Positions 15,341-23,551 of a stretch of DNA of 23,691 nt are shown in pieces. The notes under the pieces were generated by a model. That model searched no databases. It was not told the origin of the DNA and saw only the letters and a program-made list of their open reading frames with translations. The position numbers and the translations under genes were made by a program. Within the stretch, counting starts at the first letter, position 1, and each line of letters starts with the position of its first letter. The DNA is from Comamonadaceae bacterium. Its GTDB lineage: Bacteria; Pseudomonadota; Gammaproteobacteria; Burkholderiales; Burkholderiaceae_C. The stretch spans positions 1 through 23,691 of the forward strand of contig JAIXXW010000188.1 in NCBI GenBank assembly GCA_027490555.1. Reading direction: 5' to 3'.

Positions 15341-15359
15341 CTTCCTGGGACTGAAGCCG

Positions 15360-17159
15360 TTATTTCTTGCCCGCCTTCATCTCGGCTTCCAGGGCCTTGG
15401 CAGGGTCCTGGGCGGACGGTGCATCGGCCGCAGGCTTGAAGTCATCCATCGACACCGGCTGGTCTTCGTCCTTCGCATCGCCTTCGCGCTCGAGCATCTG
15501 CTCGAAAGCCGCGTCGGCATCGATCTTGGTGCCTTCCTTGATGCCGCCTGTGACCAGATTGGGGAAGGCGATGATGGCCGCCACCATGATCAGCTGCAAG
15601 ACGATGAAGGCAATCGAGCCCTTGTAGATTTCTGCGGTCTTGACCGAGGCAATGGTCTGCCCCGTGATCCGGTCCTTGTAATCGTTCTTGGGCGCCACAC
15701 TGCGCAGGTAAAACAGCGCAAAACCAAAGGGCGGCGTGAGGAACGAAGTCTGCAAATTCATCGCCACGATAACGCCGAACCAGATCATGGCCTGGTCGGC
15801 CGTCATGCCCGGCACCAGGCCCGGCAGGATTTTCTCGGCCACAGGGGCCAGGATCGGGATGACGATGAAGGCGATTTCAAAGAAATCAATGAAACAGCCC
15901 AGGATGAAAATCAGGATGTTCACCACGATCAGGAAACCGATGGCGCCACCAGGCATGTCCTTGAACAGGTTTTCCACCCAGAAGTGGCCATCGGCCGCGT
16001 TGAAGGTGAAGCTGAACACCGTGGAGCCGATCAAAATGAACAACACGAAGGAGGCCAGCTTGGCTGTGTTCTCCAGCGCCTGGTTCATCAGTTTCTTGTC
16101 CAGGCGCTTTCTGCTGACGGCCAGGATCAGGGCACCCAGGGCCCCCATGGCCCCGCCTTCTGTGGGGGTGGCCACGCCCAGAAAAATGGTGCCCAAGACC
16201 AGGAAGATGAGGATCAGGGGCGGCATCAGCACAAAGGTCACCTGCTCGGCCAGTCGGGACAACAAGCCCAGGCCGGTGATCCGGTTGACGATGGCCAGGG
16301 CCAGGGCCACCAAAGAAGCCACGGTCATGGACATGATCACCATCTCGTCGCCAGGCGACTCCTGGGTGCGGTCCAACCAGGCGGCCATGATGGCATCGTG
16401 GGAGCTCGCCCAGGCGTAGCCCACGGCCGTGCACAAGAGAAGGAGAACCATCAAGGACACATGGCCCGATTGGCCATTGGGCTCACGGTAGATGCGGGCC
16501 TCGGGTGGCAAGGCGGGCACCATGGCCGGCTTGAAAATCGCCACCCCCACAATGAACAAAACATACAAACCCACCAGCAGCAGGCCGGGCAGCAAGGCAC
16601 CGGCATACATGTCCCCCACCGAGCGGCCCAACTGGTCGGCCAGCACAATCAGCACCAAGGAAGGCGGAATGGCCTGCGCCAGGGTGCCCGAAGCGGTGAT
16701 GGCCCCGGTGGCAATGACACGGCTGTAGCCATAGCGCAGCATGATGGGCAAGGAGATCAGGCCCATGGAAATCACGGCCGCGGCCACCACGCCGGTGGTG
16801 GCGGCCAACAAGGCCCCCACCAAGATCACCGCGATGGCCACGCCACCGCGCACCGGACCAAAGACCTGACCCACGGTTTCCAGCAGATCTTCGGCCATGC
16901 CCGATTTCTGCAAGATGATGCCCATGAAGGTGAAAAACGGGATGGCCAGCAAGGTGTCGTTTTGCATGATGCCAAAAATCCGCAGCGGCAAGGCCTGGAA
17001 CAGGGAGGGCGGGAACAGACCGGCCTCCATGCCGATGAAGCCAAAACCCAGTCCGCAGGCGGCCAGGGCAAAGGCCACGGGGAAGCCGGTCAAAAGCAGC
17101 ACCAACAAACCGGCGAACATGATGGGCACAAAGTTCTGTGCCAGAAAAGTCGCTTCCAT
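15360..17159 (-). CDS. TRAP transporter large permease, long form (DctM family)
   Basis: Encodes 599 aa, much longer than the roughly 430 aa of standard DctM. The N-terminal part is typical, starting LAQNFVPIMFAGLLVLLLTGFPVAFAL, with later TLAQAIPPSLVLIVLADQLG (near 165) and NLQTSFLTPPFGFALFYLR. The additional length comes from a long central region with extra helices and from a charged, alanine-rich C-terminal tail (QMLEREGDAKDEDQP and beyond), probably cytoplasmic. This long form is the usual partner of TakP-type binding proteins. The ATG at 17159 is preferred: AAGGAG lies seven bases upstream and TGATG overlaps the dctQ stop by one base. A GTG at 17162 is an alternative. It carries Na+-coupled transport. 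Confidence 0.92.
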   Translation of the reverse strand: MEATFLAQNFVPIMFAGLLVLLLTGFPVAFALAACGLGFGFIGMEAGLFPPSLFQALPLRIFGIMQNDTLLAIPFFTFMGIILQKSGMAEDLLETVGQVFGPVRGGVAIAVILVGALLAATTGVVAAAVISMGLISLPIMLRYGYSRVIATGAITASGTLAQAIPPSLVLIVLADQLGRSVGDMYAGALLPGLLLVGLYVLFIVGVAIFKPAMVPALPPEARIYREPNGQSGHVSLMVLLLLCTAVGYAWASSHDAIMAAWLDRTQESPGDEMVIMSMTVASLVALALAIVNRITGLGLLSRLAEQVTFVLMPPLILIFLVLGTIFLGVATPTEGGAMGALGALILAVSRKRLDKKLMNQALENTAKLASFVLFILIGSTVFSFTFNAADGHFWVENLFKDMPGGAIGFLIVVNILIFILGCFIDFFEIAFIVIPILAPVAEKILPGLVPGMTADQAMIWFGVIVAMNLQTSFLTPPFGFALFYLRSVAPKNDYKDRITGQTIASVKTAEIYKGSIAFIVLQLIMVAAIIAFPNLVTGGIKEGTKIDADAAFEQMLEREGDAKDEDQPVSMDDFKPAADAPSAQDPAKALEAEMKAGKK

Positions 17160-17758
17160 CACCGAGCTCCTTGCGCCTGCTGCGCGATTTTTTCAAGTTC
17201 CAGCATTTCCTTTTCTTCGTCCGACATGGTGCTTTCGGACGACAAGGGGTCTTCCGCCGTGCCGGTCAAAAACGCCAGGCGCTTGATCAGCTCGGACACG
17301 CCCTGCAGCATGAGCAAACCAAACCCGAGGGGCACCAAGGCGTAAACCGGCCACCGGATCAGGCCACCCGCGTTGGACGACATCTCCCCGGTGTTGAAGG
17401 CCTGAACGAACAAAGGCCAAGACAGGTAAATGCACAAGAAACAAAATGGGAACAGCGCCAACACAATGCCGCCCACATCGATCCAGTTGCGGGCACGCGC
17501 GCTGAGCATGCTGGAAATGAAGTCAATGCGCACATGGGAGTTTTTCAGCAAACCGTAACCGGCGCCCAGCAAAAAAACACCGGCAAACAGGTACCACTGG
17601 ATCTCGAGCAAACCGTTCGAACTCACGTTGAAGGCCTTGCGCACAATGGCATTGGCCGCGCTGATGAGCGTGACGATCAAGATCAGCCAGGTGGTGAATT
17701 TGCCAACCGACTGGTTCAATCGGTCAATGCCGAGTGATATTTTCAACAAAAAAGACAT
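17159..17758 (-). CDS. TRAP transporter small permease subunit (DctQ family)
   Basis: Encodes 199 aa with four membrane helices: about 20-40 (FTTWLILIVTLISAANAIV), 52-72 (IQWYLFAGVFLLGAGYGLL), 90-115 and 130-155. RKAFNVSSNGLLEIQWYLF and LLKNSHVRIDF are characteristic of the DctQ subunits that pair with long DctM proteins. A charged C-terminal tail (STMSDEEKEMLELEKIAQQ) extends into the cytoplasm. GGAGG lies four bases before the ATG. The gene leads a two-gene operon with dctM and probably has its own promoter, because the upstream neighbour encodes a regulator rather than the binding protein. Confidence 0.9.
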   Translation of the reverse strand: MSFLLKISLGIDRLNQSVGKFTTWLILIVTLISAANAIVRKAFNVSSNGLLEIQWYLFAGVFLLGAGYGLLKNSHVRIDFISSMLSARARNWIDVGGIVLALFPFCFLCIYLSWPLFVQAFNTGEMSSNAGGLIRWPVYALVPLGFGLLMLQGVSELIKRLAFLTGTAEDPLSSESTMSDEEKEMLELEKIAQQAQGAR

Positions 17759-17782
17759 GCGTCCTCCAGAAAAACTGGCGCG

Positions 17783-17788
17783 ATTGTA
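17783..17788 (-). promoter_or_regulatory. Possible -10 box for the dctQM operon
   Basis: TACAAT on the minus strand, 25 bp before the dctQ start, is a good -10 match in the 129-bp gap that follows the regulator gene. The -35 region (around CGGTAA, 17 bp upstream) is poor, so an activator may be needed. The rest of the gap holds only a weak stem, TTGAA/TTCAA near 17850-17864. Confidence 0.35.
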
Positions 17789-17887
17789 AGTCTGTGTTCA
17801 TCTGTTACCGATGAAGGCCGTGAAAACCCAAGTTGATATTTTTGCAGCCCGGCTTGAAAGCCCTTCAAACAGGCCCGCAGATGCAAG

Positions 17888-19012
17888 TCACTCGCTCCGG
17901 CTGGGCCGGGCTGATCTGAATTGCCACCAGGGCAGCATGCTGCGCAAGGACTGGACCTGGCCGGTCAGGGGCGTGGCCCGGTAGCCCGCCAGGCTCTGCA
18001 TCCGGGCCTGCCAGGCGGGGCTGGCCAGCAGCTGCCGCAATTGGACCAGGGCAGGCGTCTCCAGCGCCGAGGCCAGGCACACCAGCCAGTAATGCTCTTG
18101 CTGCAGGGGCACAAAGTCCAGGCCGTGGGCATGGGCCGCATGGGCGATGCCCAGGCCCACGTCGGCCTGACCTGCTGCGATGCGGGCGGCCACCGCCGAA
18201 TGGGATTGTTCTTCCGGCCCATCGCCCCCCAGAGACGAGGGCGAAAGGCCTCTTTCCTGCAAAGACTGGTCCAGCAACAAGCGGGTGCCGGTGCCGAGGC
18301 TGCGGTTAACAAACCGCAGACCGGGCTGGAACAGGTCGCCCCAATCCTGCAAGCCCCTGGGGTTGCCCCTGGGGACCATGAAACCTTGTTCGCGCTGGGC
18401 AAAGCCGATCAGCTTGTGCTGACCCGGTTGCAGCAAGGGCTTGTAGGTGCGGGCCACCAGCGACCGCGCATCAGGCTGCCAGGGCGCGTGAAAACCCGCC
18501 ACATGGCAGCGGCCTTCGTTCAGGGCGCGGATCGCATCCACACTGCCCGAAAAACGCAAATCCAGGTGCAGGGCCATCTCGGCCGCCTCTTCCCGCAGCA
18601 TGACCAGGGCGTCGTCGTGGCTGGCAAAAATCGGCAAGGCCAGGTGGGTGGGGTCAAACGCCACCGCAAAGGTTTTCTCCAGATCGGCCTGCAAGGCGCT
18701 GATTTGCGGCAAAAGCCGGGCCTGTGCCTGGCGCTCGGCCCACAGCAATTTGTCGGCAAAACCGCTCAGGCGTGCGGCCTGCCCCTTCTCCCACAGGATC
18801 AAGGGCTGACCGAGGGTTTGCTCCCAGCGCTTGAGCTCGCCCCAGACATGGCGGTAAGACAGCCCCAAAGACTTGGCGCCTGCACCGATGGAGCCGGCAT
18901 CGCGCACGGCTTGCAACAAGTCCATGAGCGGGTTGCGCAAGGGACTGTGGCGATGGCGCAGCGATTCGCCCCCTTGGGGTGACCATTGGTAAGAAAGTCC
19001 GATGCGCTGCAT
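17888..19012 (-). CDS. ModE-like HTH regulator with periplasmic-binding-protein-like oxyanion sensor domain
   Basis: Encodes 374 aa. Residues about 20-95 form a ModE/LysR-like winged helix: NPLMDLLQAVRDAGSIGAG, then SLGLSYRHVWGELKRWEQ as recognition region, then a wing with WEKGQAARLSGF. From about 110 to 350 the protein matches the cytoplasmic substrate-binding-type domain often fused to ModE-like HTHs (COG1910-like), with FVNRSLGTGTRLLLDQSL and ADVGLGIAHAAHAHGLDFVPL. Proteins of this build are annotated as molybdate- or tungstate-responsive one-component regulators. The first ATG is used. Its neighbours are odd: it stands between a TRAP binding-protein gene and the TRAP permease genes, yet tupBCA is only 2.7 kb away. 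Control of tupBCA and the aldehyde oxidoreductase operon by tungstate is a reasonable inference, and the TRAP genes may be targets too. Confidence 0.82.
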   Translation of the reverse strand: MQRIGLSYQWSPQGGESLRHRHSPLRNPLMDLLQAVRDAGSIGAGAKSLGLSYRHVWGELKRWEQTLGQPLILWEKGQAARLSGFADKLLWAERQAQARLLPQISALQADLEKTFAVAFDPTHLALPIFASHDDALVMLREEAAEMALHLDLRFSGSVDAIRALNEGRCHVAGFHAPWQPDARSLVARTYKPLLQPGQHKLIGFAQREQGFMVPRGNPRGLQDWGDLFQPGLRFVNRSLGTGTRLLLDQSLQERGLSPSSLGGDGPEEQSHSAVAARIAAGQADVGLGIAHAAHAHGLDFVPLQQEHYWLVCLASALETPALVQLRQLLASPAWQARMQSLAGYRATPLTGQVQSLRSMLPWWQFRSARPSRSE

Positions 19013-19056
19013 GGTGTCGAGTGTGCACGATGGCCAGCCGGATGGTCAGCCCCATG

Positions 19057-19082
19057 AAAAAAGGCCCCGAGGGGCCTTTTTT
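19057..19082. terminator. Bidirectional-looking Rho-independent terminator after TakP-like gene
   Basis: AAAAAA-GGCCCC-GA-GGGGCC-TTTTTT is a fully symmetric terminator with a six-bp GC stem, flanked by A6 and T6 so it can work on both strands. It lies 16 bp after the stop of the minus-strand TRAP binding-protein gene and before the regulator, so it separates the two transcripts. The loop of only two bases would open to four or more in RNA. Confidence 0.9.
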
Positions 19083-19098
19083 CTGTCGCGCCAAAGGA

Positions 19099-20178
19099 TT
19101 ACAGCTTGGCCGATTGCATGTAGCCGTCGAAACGCGCTTCGGTGAAGCGGAACCACTGGTTTTGTTCCCGACGGAAAGCGGCGTAATCGTCGTAGATTTT
19201 TTTCCAGTTCGGGTTGGACTGGCGCAGCTCTTCGTACAGGGCCATGGACTGCTTGAAGGCCTCGTCCATCACCACTTTGGGGAAAGGCAGCAACTTGACA
19301 CCGCCGGCCACCAAGCGACGCAGCGCTGCGGGGTTGCGGTTGTCGTAACGCGCTTGCATTTCGGTGTGGGCGTAAGAAGCCGCGGCTTCCACGATGGCCT
19401 GGTTCTCTTTGGACAGGGCGTTGAAAGCGGTCTTGTTGATGTAGAAGTCCAGCTGTGCGCCACCTTCCCACCAGCCAGGGTAGTAGTAGTTCTTGGCCAC
19501 TTTTTGGAAACCGAGCTTCTCGTCGTCGTAAGGACCCACCCACTCGACGGCGTCGATCGTGCCTTTTTCCAGGGCTTGGTAAATCTCGCCGCCGGGAATG
19601 TTCTGGGGCACAGCGCCCATGCGGGTCATGACCTTGCCAGCGAAGCCACCGACGCGGAATTTCAGGCCCTTGATGTCATCCAGGGACTTGATTTCCTTGC
19701 GGTACCAGCCGCCCATCTGAGCGCCAGTGTTGCCGCCAGGGAAGTTCACGATGTTGTATTTGTCGTAGAACTCGCGGAACAGCTTCATGCCGTTGCCGTC
19801 GTAGAACCAGGAGGTGAGCTGGCGGCTGTTCAAACCGAAAGGAATGGCCGTGCCCATGGCGAAGGTGTCGTCCTTGCCGAAGAAGTAGTAAGGGGCTGTG
19901 TGGGCTGCTTCCACGGTGCCTTGCTGCACGCCATCGACCACGCCAAAGGCGGGCATGAGTTCACCAGCGGCATGGACCGAGACCACAAACCGGCCACCGG
20001 ACATGGCATTGACTTTTTCGGCAAACACTTCGGCCGCGCCGAAAATGGTGTCCAGCGCCTTGGGGAAGCTGGAAGCCAGGCGCCAGCGGATGGCGGCCTG
20101 CGCGTGAACTGCTGGTGCAGCACCCGCAGCCAAAACACCGGCGATACCAGCGTTTTTAATGACGGAACGACGATCCAT
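19099..20178 (-). CDS. TRAP transporter substrate-binding protein, TakP-like (2-keto acid type)
   Basis: Encodes 359 aa. The N-terminus MDRRSVIKNAGIAGVLAAG has a twin-arginine (Tat)-like motif and a cleavage site near VHAQA (about residue 28), so the protein is exported to the periplasm, possibly already folded. GGNTGAQMGGWYRKEI (148-163) and LKGLKFRVGG-type residues ending with Arg175 form the carboxylate-binding region, and VEWVGPYDDEKLGF is a TakP-like signature. TakP of Rhodobacter sphaeroides binds pyruvate and other 2-oxo acids with Na+ as a dimer. AAGGAG lies seven bases before the ATG. Its permeases are the dctQM pair 1.3 kb downstream, beyond a terminator and a regulator gene; separate transcription allows the binding protein to be made in excess. 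The exact ligand is not certain. Confidence 0.9.
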   Translation of the reverse strand: MDRRSVIKNAGIAGVLAAGAAPAVHAQAAIRWRLASSFPKALDTIFGAAEVFAEKVNAMSGGRFVVSVHAAGELMPAFGVVDGVQQGTVEAAHTAPYYFFGKDDTFAMGTAIPFGLNSRQLTSWFYDGNGMKLFREFYDKYNIVNFPGGNTGAQMGGWYRKEIKSLDDIKGLKFRVGGFAGKVMTRMGAVPQNIPGGEIYQALEKGTIDAVEWVGPYDDEKLGFQKVAKNYYYPGWWEGGAQLDFYINKTAFNALSKENQAIVEAAASYAHTEMQARYDNRNPAALRRLVAGGVKLLPFPKVVMDEAFKQSMALYEELRQSNPNWKKIYDDYAAFRREQNQWFRFTEARFDGYMQSAKL

Positions 20179-20242
20179 TGAAGAACTCCTTGTGAAAAAA
20201 TAATTCCGATCAACAGTGTTTTTGGAACGATCAGAAGCGGCT

Positions 20243-20311
20243 ATTGTAGGAAGTCCAATTCCTCCGAGACGTGCGGGTTTACCCTTTTAAAAAATCATTA
20301 TTTTCAAAAGG
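20243..20311 (-). promoter_or_regulatory. Promoter region of TakP-like gene with AT-rich inverted repeat
   Basis: The 188-bp gap between dxs (ending 20367) and the TakP-like gene contains TACAAT on the minus strand (20248-20243), a good -10 without a clear -35. About 35 bp further upstream lies an AT-rich inverted repeat: CCTTTTAAAAAAT (20283-20295) facing ATTTTCAAAAGG (20300-20311). The repeat may be a weak terminator for dxs or an operator. It is not GC-rich enough for a standard terminator. Confidence 0.4.
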
Positions 20312-20366
20312 CTTTCGCCCTGCCTGAAATACCAACCAAAGACATCCGGCCAGGGCGACATCCGAT

Positions 20367-22214
20367 TCAGGCAGGCCAGCGTTGGCGCACGGCGCGCTCG
20401 ATGCCCTCGGCGTCCAGCCCCTGCAAGGCCAGCAACTTGGCCGGGTCGCCGTGCTCGATGAACTGGTCGGGCAAGCCCAGGTGCAGCAGCGGACGCACCA
20501 ACTGCAGCGACTGCAGGGCCTCGCCGACCGCGCTGCCGGCTCCGCCCATGACGCAGCCCTCTTCCACCGTGACGAGGTGCGTGTGGCTTTGCGCGATCTG
20601 CGCCAGCAAGGCCACATCCAGCGGCTTGACCCAGCGCATGTTGACCACCGTGGCGTTGAGCGATTCCGCAGCCTGCATGGCCGGGGCCAACAAGGTGCCG
20701 AAAGCCAAGATGGCGACCGTGTCCCCCTGGCGCGTGATGTCACCCTTGCCAAAGGGCAAGGTGTCCAGATCGCGCCCGGGCACAGTCCCGACACCGGCAC
20801 CGCGTGGGTAGCGCACGGCCACCGGGTGGTTCTGGGCGAAGGCGGTGCTCAGCAACTGGCGGCACTCGCGCTCGTCGGCAGGGCAGGCCAGGCTCATGTT
20901 GGGGATGCAGCGGATGTAGGCGATGTCGTAAGCCCCCGCATGCGTGGCCCCGTCGGCCCCCACCAGACCGGCCCGGTCCAGGGCGAACACCACCGGCAGG
21001 TTTTGCAGCGCCACATCGTGGATGAGCTGGTCGTAGCCACGCTGCAAGAAGGTGGAGTAGATCGCCACCACCGGCTTGAGGCCCTCGCAGGCCAGGCCGG
21101 CGGCAAAAGTCACCGCGTGCTGCTCGGCAATGCCCACGTCGTAGTAGCGCTTGGGAAAACGCTGGTGAAAGGCCACCATGCCCGAGCCCTCGCGCATCGC
21201 GGGGGTGATGGCCACCAGACGCAGGTCGTGTTCGGCCATGTCGCACAACCATTGGCCAAACACCTGGGTGAAGGTCGTTTTGGCGGGCGTGGCCGCCGGC
21301 ACCAGGCCCACGCTCGGGTCGAACTTGCCGGGACCGTGGTAGGCCACCGGGTCGGCTTCGGCCTTGTCGTAGCCCTGGCCTTTTTTGGTGACCACATGCA
21401 AAAACTGCGGGCCGTCCAGGTTCTTGATGTTCTCCAGCGTCGGGATCAGCGATTCCAGGTCGTGACCATCGATCGGGCCGATGTAGTTGAAGCCGAATTT
21501 CTCGAACAAGGTGGCGGGCACCACCATGCCTTTGGCAGACTCTTCCAGGCGCTTGGCCAGTTCGAACAACGGCGGGGCGTTTTTCAGAACGTTTTTGGCG
21601 CCGGCTTTGGCCGCCGAGTAAAAACGCCCGCTCATCAGCTGCGCCAGGTAGCGGTTGAGCGCGCCCACGGGGGGGCTGATCGACATGTCGTTGTCGTTCA
21701 GGATGACCAGCAGCTTGCACTCTTCGACACCGGCGTTGTTCAGCGCCTCAAACGCCATGCCCGCCGTCATCGCGCCATCCCCGATCACGGCGATCGAATG
21801 CCGCGATTCGCCTTTTTGGCGCGCCGCCACGGCCATGCCCAGGGCCGCCGAGATGCTGGTGGAGGAATGGGCCGTGCCAAAGGTGTCGTACTCGCTCTCG
21901 TCGCGGCGCGGAAAACCCGACAAACCGCCGAACTGGCGCAAGGTGGGCATGCGGTCGCGGCGGCCCGTCAGGATTTTGTGCGGGTAGGTCTGGTGGCCCA
22001 CATCCCAGACGATGCGGTCTTCGGGGGTGTTGAAGACGTAATGCAGCGCCACCGTCAGCTCCACCGTGCCCAGGTTGGAGCTCAGGTGCCCCCCAGTTTT
22101 GGACACGTTGTCCAACACGGCATGGCGCAGCTCGTCGGCCAGGCGCGGCAGGTCCTGGCGCGGCAAACGGCGCAGGTCGGCAGGCGAATCGATGTTTTGA
22201 AGCAGGTCAGTCAT
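20367..22214 (-). CDS. dxs: 1-deoxy-D-xylulose-5-phosphate synthase
   Basis: Encodes 615 aa, a full-length DXS. It condenses pyruvate and glyceraldehyde 3-phosphate into DXP, the entry step of the MEP isoprenoid pathway and a precursor for thiamine and pyridoxal phosphate, in the cytoplasm. Visible features are SKTGGHLSSNLG with His43, the thiamine diphosphate/Mg2+ motif GDGAMTAG (145-152) to NDND (173-176), and the transketolase catalytic glutamate Glu364 in DVGIAEQHAVTF. The start lies 3 bp after the ispA stop, with only a weak AAAGAAA-like ribosome binding site, so coupling with ispA is likely. It is the last gene of the xseB-ispA-dxs operon. Confidence 0.97.
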   Translation of the reverse strand: MTDLLQNIDSPADLRRLPRQDLPRLADELRHAVLDNVSKTGGHLSSNLGTVELTVALHYVFNTPEDRIVWDVGHQTYPHKILTGRRDRMPTLRQFGGLSGFPRRDESEYDTFGTAHSSTSISAALGMAVAARQKGESRHSIAVIGDGAMTAGMAFEALNNAGVEECKLLVILNDNDMSISPPVGALNRYLAQLMSGRFYSAAKAGAKNVLKNAPPLFELAKRLEESAKGMVVPATLFEKFGFNYIGPIDGHDLESLIPTLENIKNLDGPQFLHVVTKKGQGYDKAEADPVAYHGPGKFDPSVGLVPAATPAKTTFTQVFGQWLCDMAEHDLRLVAITPAMREGSGMVAFHQRFPKRYYDVGIAEQHAVTFAAGLACEGLKPVVAIYSTFLQRGYDQLIHDVALQNLPVVFALDRAGLVGADGATHAGAYDIAYIRCIPNMSLACPADERECRQLLSTAFAQNHPVAVRYPRGAGVGTVPGRDLDTLPFGKGDITRQGDTVAILAFGTLLAPAMQAAESLNATVVNMRWVKPLDVALLAQIAQSHTHLVTVEEGCVMGGAGSAVGEALQSLQLVRPLLHLGLPDQFIEHGDPAKLLALQGLDAEGIERAVRQRWPA

Positions 22215-22217
22215 ATG

Positions 22218-23123
22218 TCAATGGTTTCTTTGTACCACCATGTCGGCCAGTCCACGCAGTGCCCCAAGACGTGCTTCGGGCAAACCACTGTCGGCCAAAG
22301 CCTGCATGGCTTGGCCCGCCAGGGCATCGGCGTAGGCCTTGGCCCCGTCCAGCCCCATCAGGGCCACATAGGTCGGTTTGTCGGCGGCCTCGTCCTTGCC
22401 CGCAGTTTTGCCCAAGGTGGCCGAATCGGCCGTCACATCCAGCACATCGTCCACCACCTGAAAGGCCAAACCCAGGGCCTCGCCAAAGCGGATCAGTGCC
22501 GCTTGGACCGCCACCGGCACGCCGCTCACGCAGGCCGTGCCCAGCTGCACGCTGCACAACAGCAGGGCCCCGGTTTTGAGACGGTGCATCTGGCGCAGCT
22601 GCGCTTCGTTCAGACGCCGGCCCACACTGGCCAGGTCGATGGCCTGACCGCCTGCCATGCCCTGGTAGCCTGAGGCGCGCGCCAGCAAGGCCACGCAGGC
22701 GGCCTGGACCGCAGCGGGCACGCTGGCGTCCTGGGGGGTGAGGAACTCGAAGGCCAGGGTCTGCAAGGCATCGCCCGCCAGCAGAGCCTGGGCCTCGCCG
22801 TACTGCACATGCACCGTGGGTTTGCCGCGGCGCAGCACATCGTTGTCCATGCAGGGCATGTCGTCGTGGACCAGCGAATAGGCATGGATCAACTCGATGG
22901 CGCAGGCGGCGTTGAGCGCGGCCGGCCCCCCGGCCGCATCGCCCGCCGCCTCGGCCGTGGCCAGCACCAACAAAGGGCGCAGCCGTTTGCCGCCGTCGAG
23001 CACGGCGTAACGCATGGCCTGCCCCAGATCGGCCGGAGAAGCGGCCTCGATGCCTGCCGACAAGGCCTGCTCGATGCGCTGCAGGTGCGGTTGCATCCAG
23101 GCCTGCAGGTTCAGTCCGCTCAT
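22218..23123 (-). CDS. ispA: Farnesyl diphosphate synthase (polyprenyl synthetase family)
   Basis: Encodes 301 aa, the normal IspA length. The first aspartate-rich motif DDMPCMDND (87-95) and the second DDVLD (225-229) bind Mg2+-diphosphate; GGKRLRP (44-50) binds IPP. The residues before the first motif (AYSLVH) fit a short-chain, C15-making enzyme. It adds IPP to DMAPP and GPP to make farnesyl diphosphate for quinones, undecaprenyl phosphate and other isoprenoids. The ATG at 23123 is chosen because it overlaps the xseB stop by four bases (ATGA) and gives the standard N-terminus; a longer in-frame opening to 23201 runs inside xseB. Confidence 0.96.
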   Translation of the reverse strand: MSGLNLQAWMQPHLQRIEQALSAGIEAASPADLGQAMRYAVLDGGKRLRPLLVLATAEAAGDAAGGPAALNAACAIELIHAYSLVHDDMPCMDNDVLRRGKPTVHVQYGEAQALLAGDALQTLAFEFLTPQDASVPAAVQAACVALLARASGYQGMAGGQAIDLASVGRRLNEAQLRQMHRLKTGALLLCSVQLGTACVSGVPVAVQAALIRFGEALGLAFQVVDDVLDVTADSATLGKTAGKDEAADKPTYVALMGLDGAKAYADALAGQAMQALADSGLPEARLGALRGLADMVVQRNH

Positions 23124-23374
23124 GCGCCGCCCCAGGGCTTGAGCTGTCCGCCGTCGAGCACCTGGATCTGGTCCTCCACGGCTTTGAGCTTGTCTTTGCA
23201 AAAAGCCAGCAAGGCTGCTCCCCGCTGGTAGCCCGACAGCAGCTGGTCCAGGGGCATTTGCCCCGACTCGAGCTGGCCCACCAAGGCTTCCAGCTCCGAC
23301 AGGGCCGCTTCATAAGTGGTTGGCAAGGGCGCAGCCTGTGCTGGGGCGGTGTCGGTGGGGTCAACCTGGGGCAT
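23120..23374 (-). CDS. xseB: Exodeoxyribonuclease VII small subunit
   Basis: Encodes 84 aa. The core YEAALSELEALVGQLESGQMPLDQLLSGYQRG (split across residues 21-52) is the XseB coiled-coil hairpin, followed by CKDKLKAVEDQIQVL. It binds the large subunit XseA, encoded elsewhere, to form the ssDNA-degrading exonuclease VII. The N-terminal 18 residues are low-complexity and rich in Pro/Ala/Thr, which is common in this group. It is first in the operon with ispA and dxs, an arrangement common in proteobacteria. Confidence 0.93.
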   Translation of the reverse strand: MPQVDPTDTAPAQAAPLPTTYEAALSELEALVGQLESGQMPLDQLLSGYQRGAALLAFCKDKLKAVEDQIQVLDGGQLKPWGGA

Positions 23375-23410
23375 GGTGTGTTCCGGCGAAAAAATCCAAT
23401 TTTAGGCTTT

Positions 23411-23482
23411 CTGTCATATCCTGGCTGACAGTCGGCCCTGTCAAGTCTACAAGACGACTTCGCGGGCATGGTCACCCTGTCA
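23411..23482. promoter_or_regulatory. Cluster of CTGTCA/TGACAG half-sites upstream of xseB
   Basis: Four copies of a six-base half-site lie within 72 bp: CTGTCA (23411-23416), TGACAG (23426-23431), CTGTCA (23438-23443) and CTGTCA (23477-23482). The second and third make a perfect inverted repeat with a six-base spacer, and the first and second another with a nine-base spacer. TTGACA on the minus strand (23444-23439) is a perfect -35 for xseB and overlaps the third half-site, although the -10 options downstream (TATGAC at 20 bp, GATATG at 18 bp) are weak. This looks like an operator for a dimeric repressor; the regulator is unknown. Confidence 0.4.
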
Positions 23483-23551
23483 GCACGGGGCCACAGCCCT
23501 GATTTTTGCGCCATGCGCCCGTTGGTGCCCCAAAACACCGACCCCCAGGGT

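Noticed and set aside
15294..17345. A 683-codon plus-strand open frame opposite the long TRAP permease
   Set aside because: Its His/Gln/Asp-rich translation is the typical complement of a hydrophobic membrane-protein gene.
20382..22673. A 763-codon plus-strand open frame opposite dxs and ispA
   Set aside because: Antisense to two strongly recognised enzymes, no domain pattern and no ribosome binding site.
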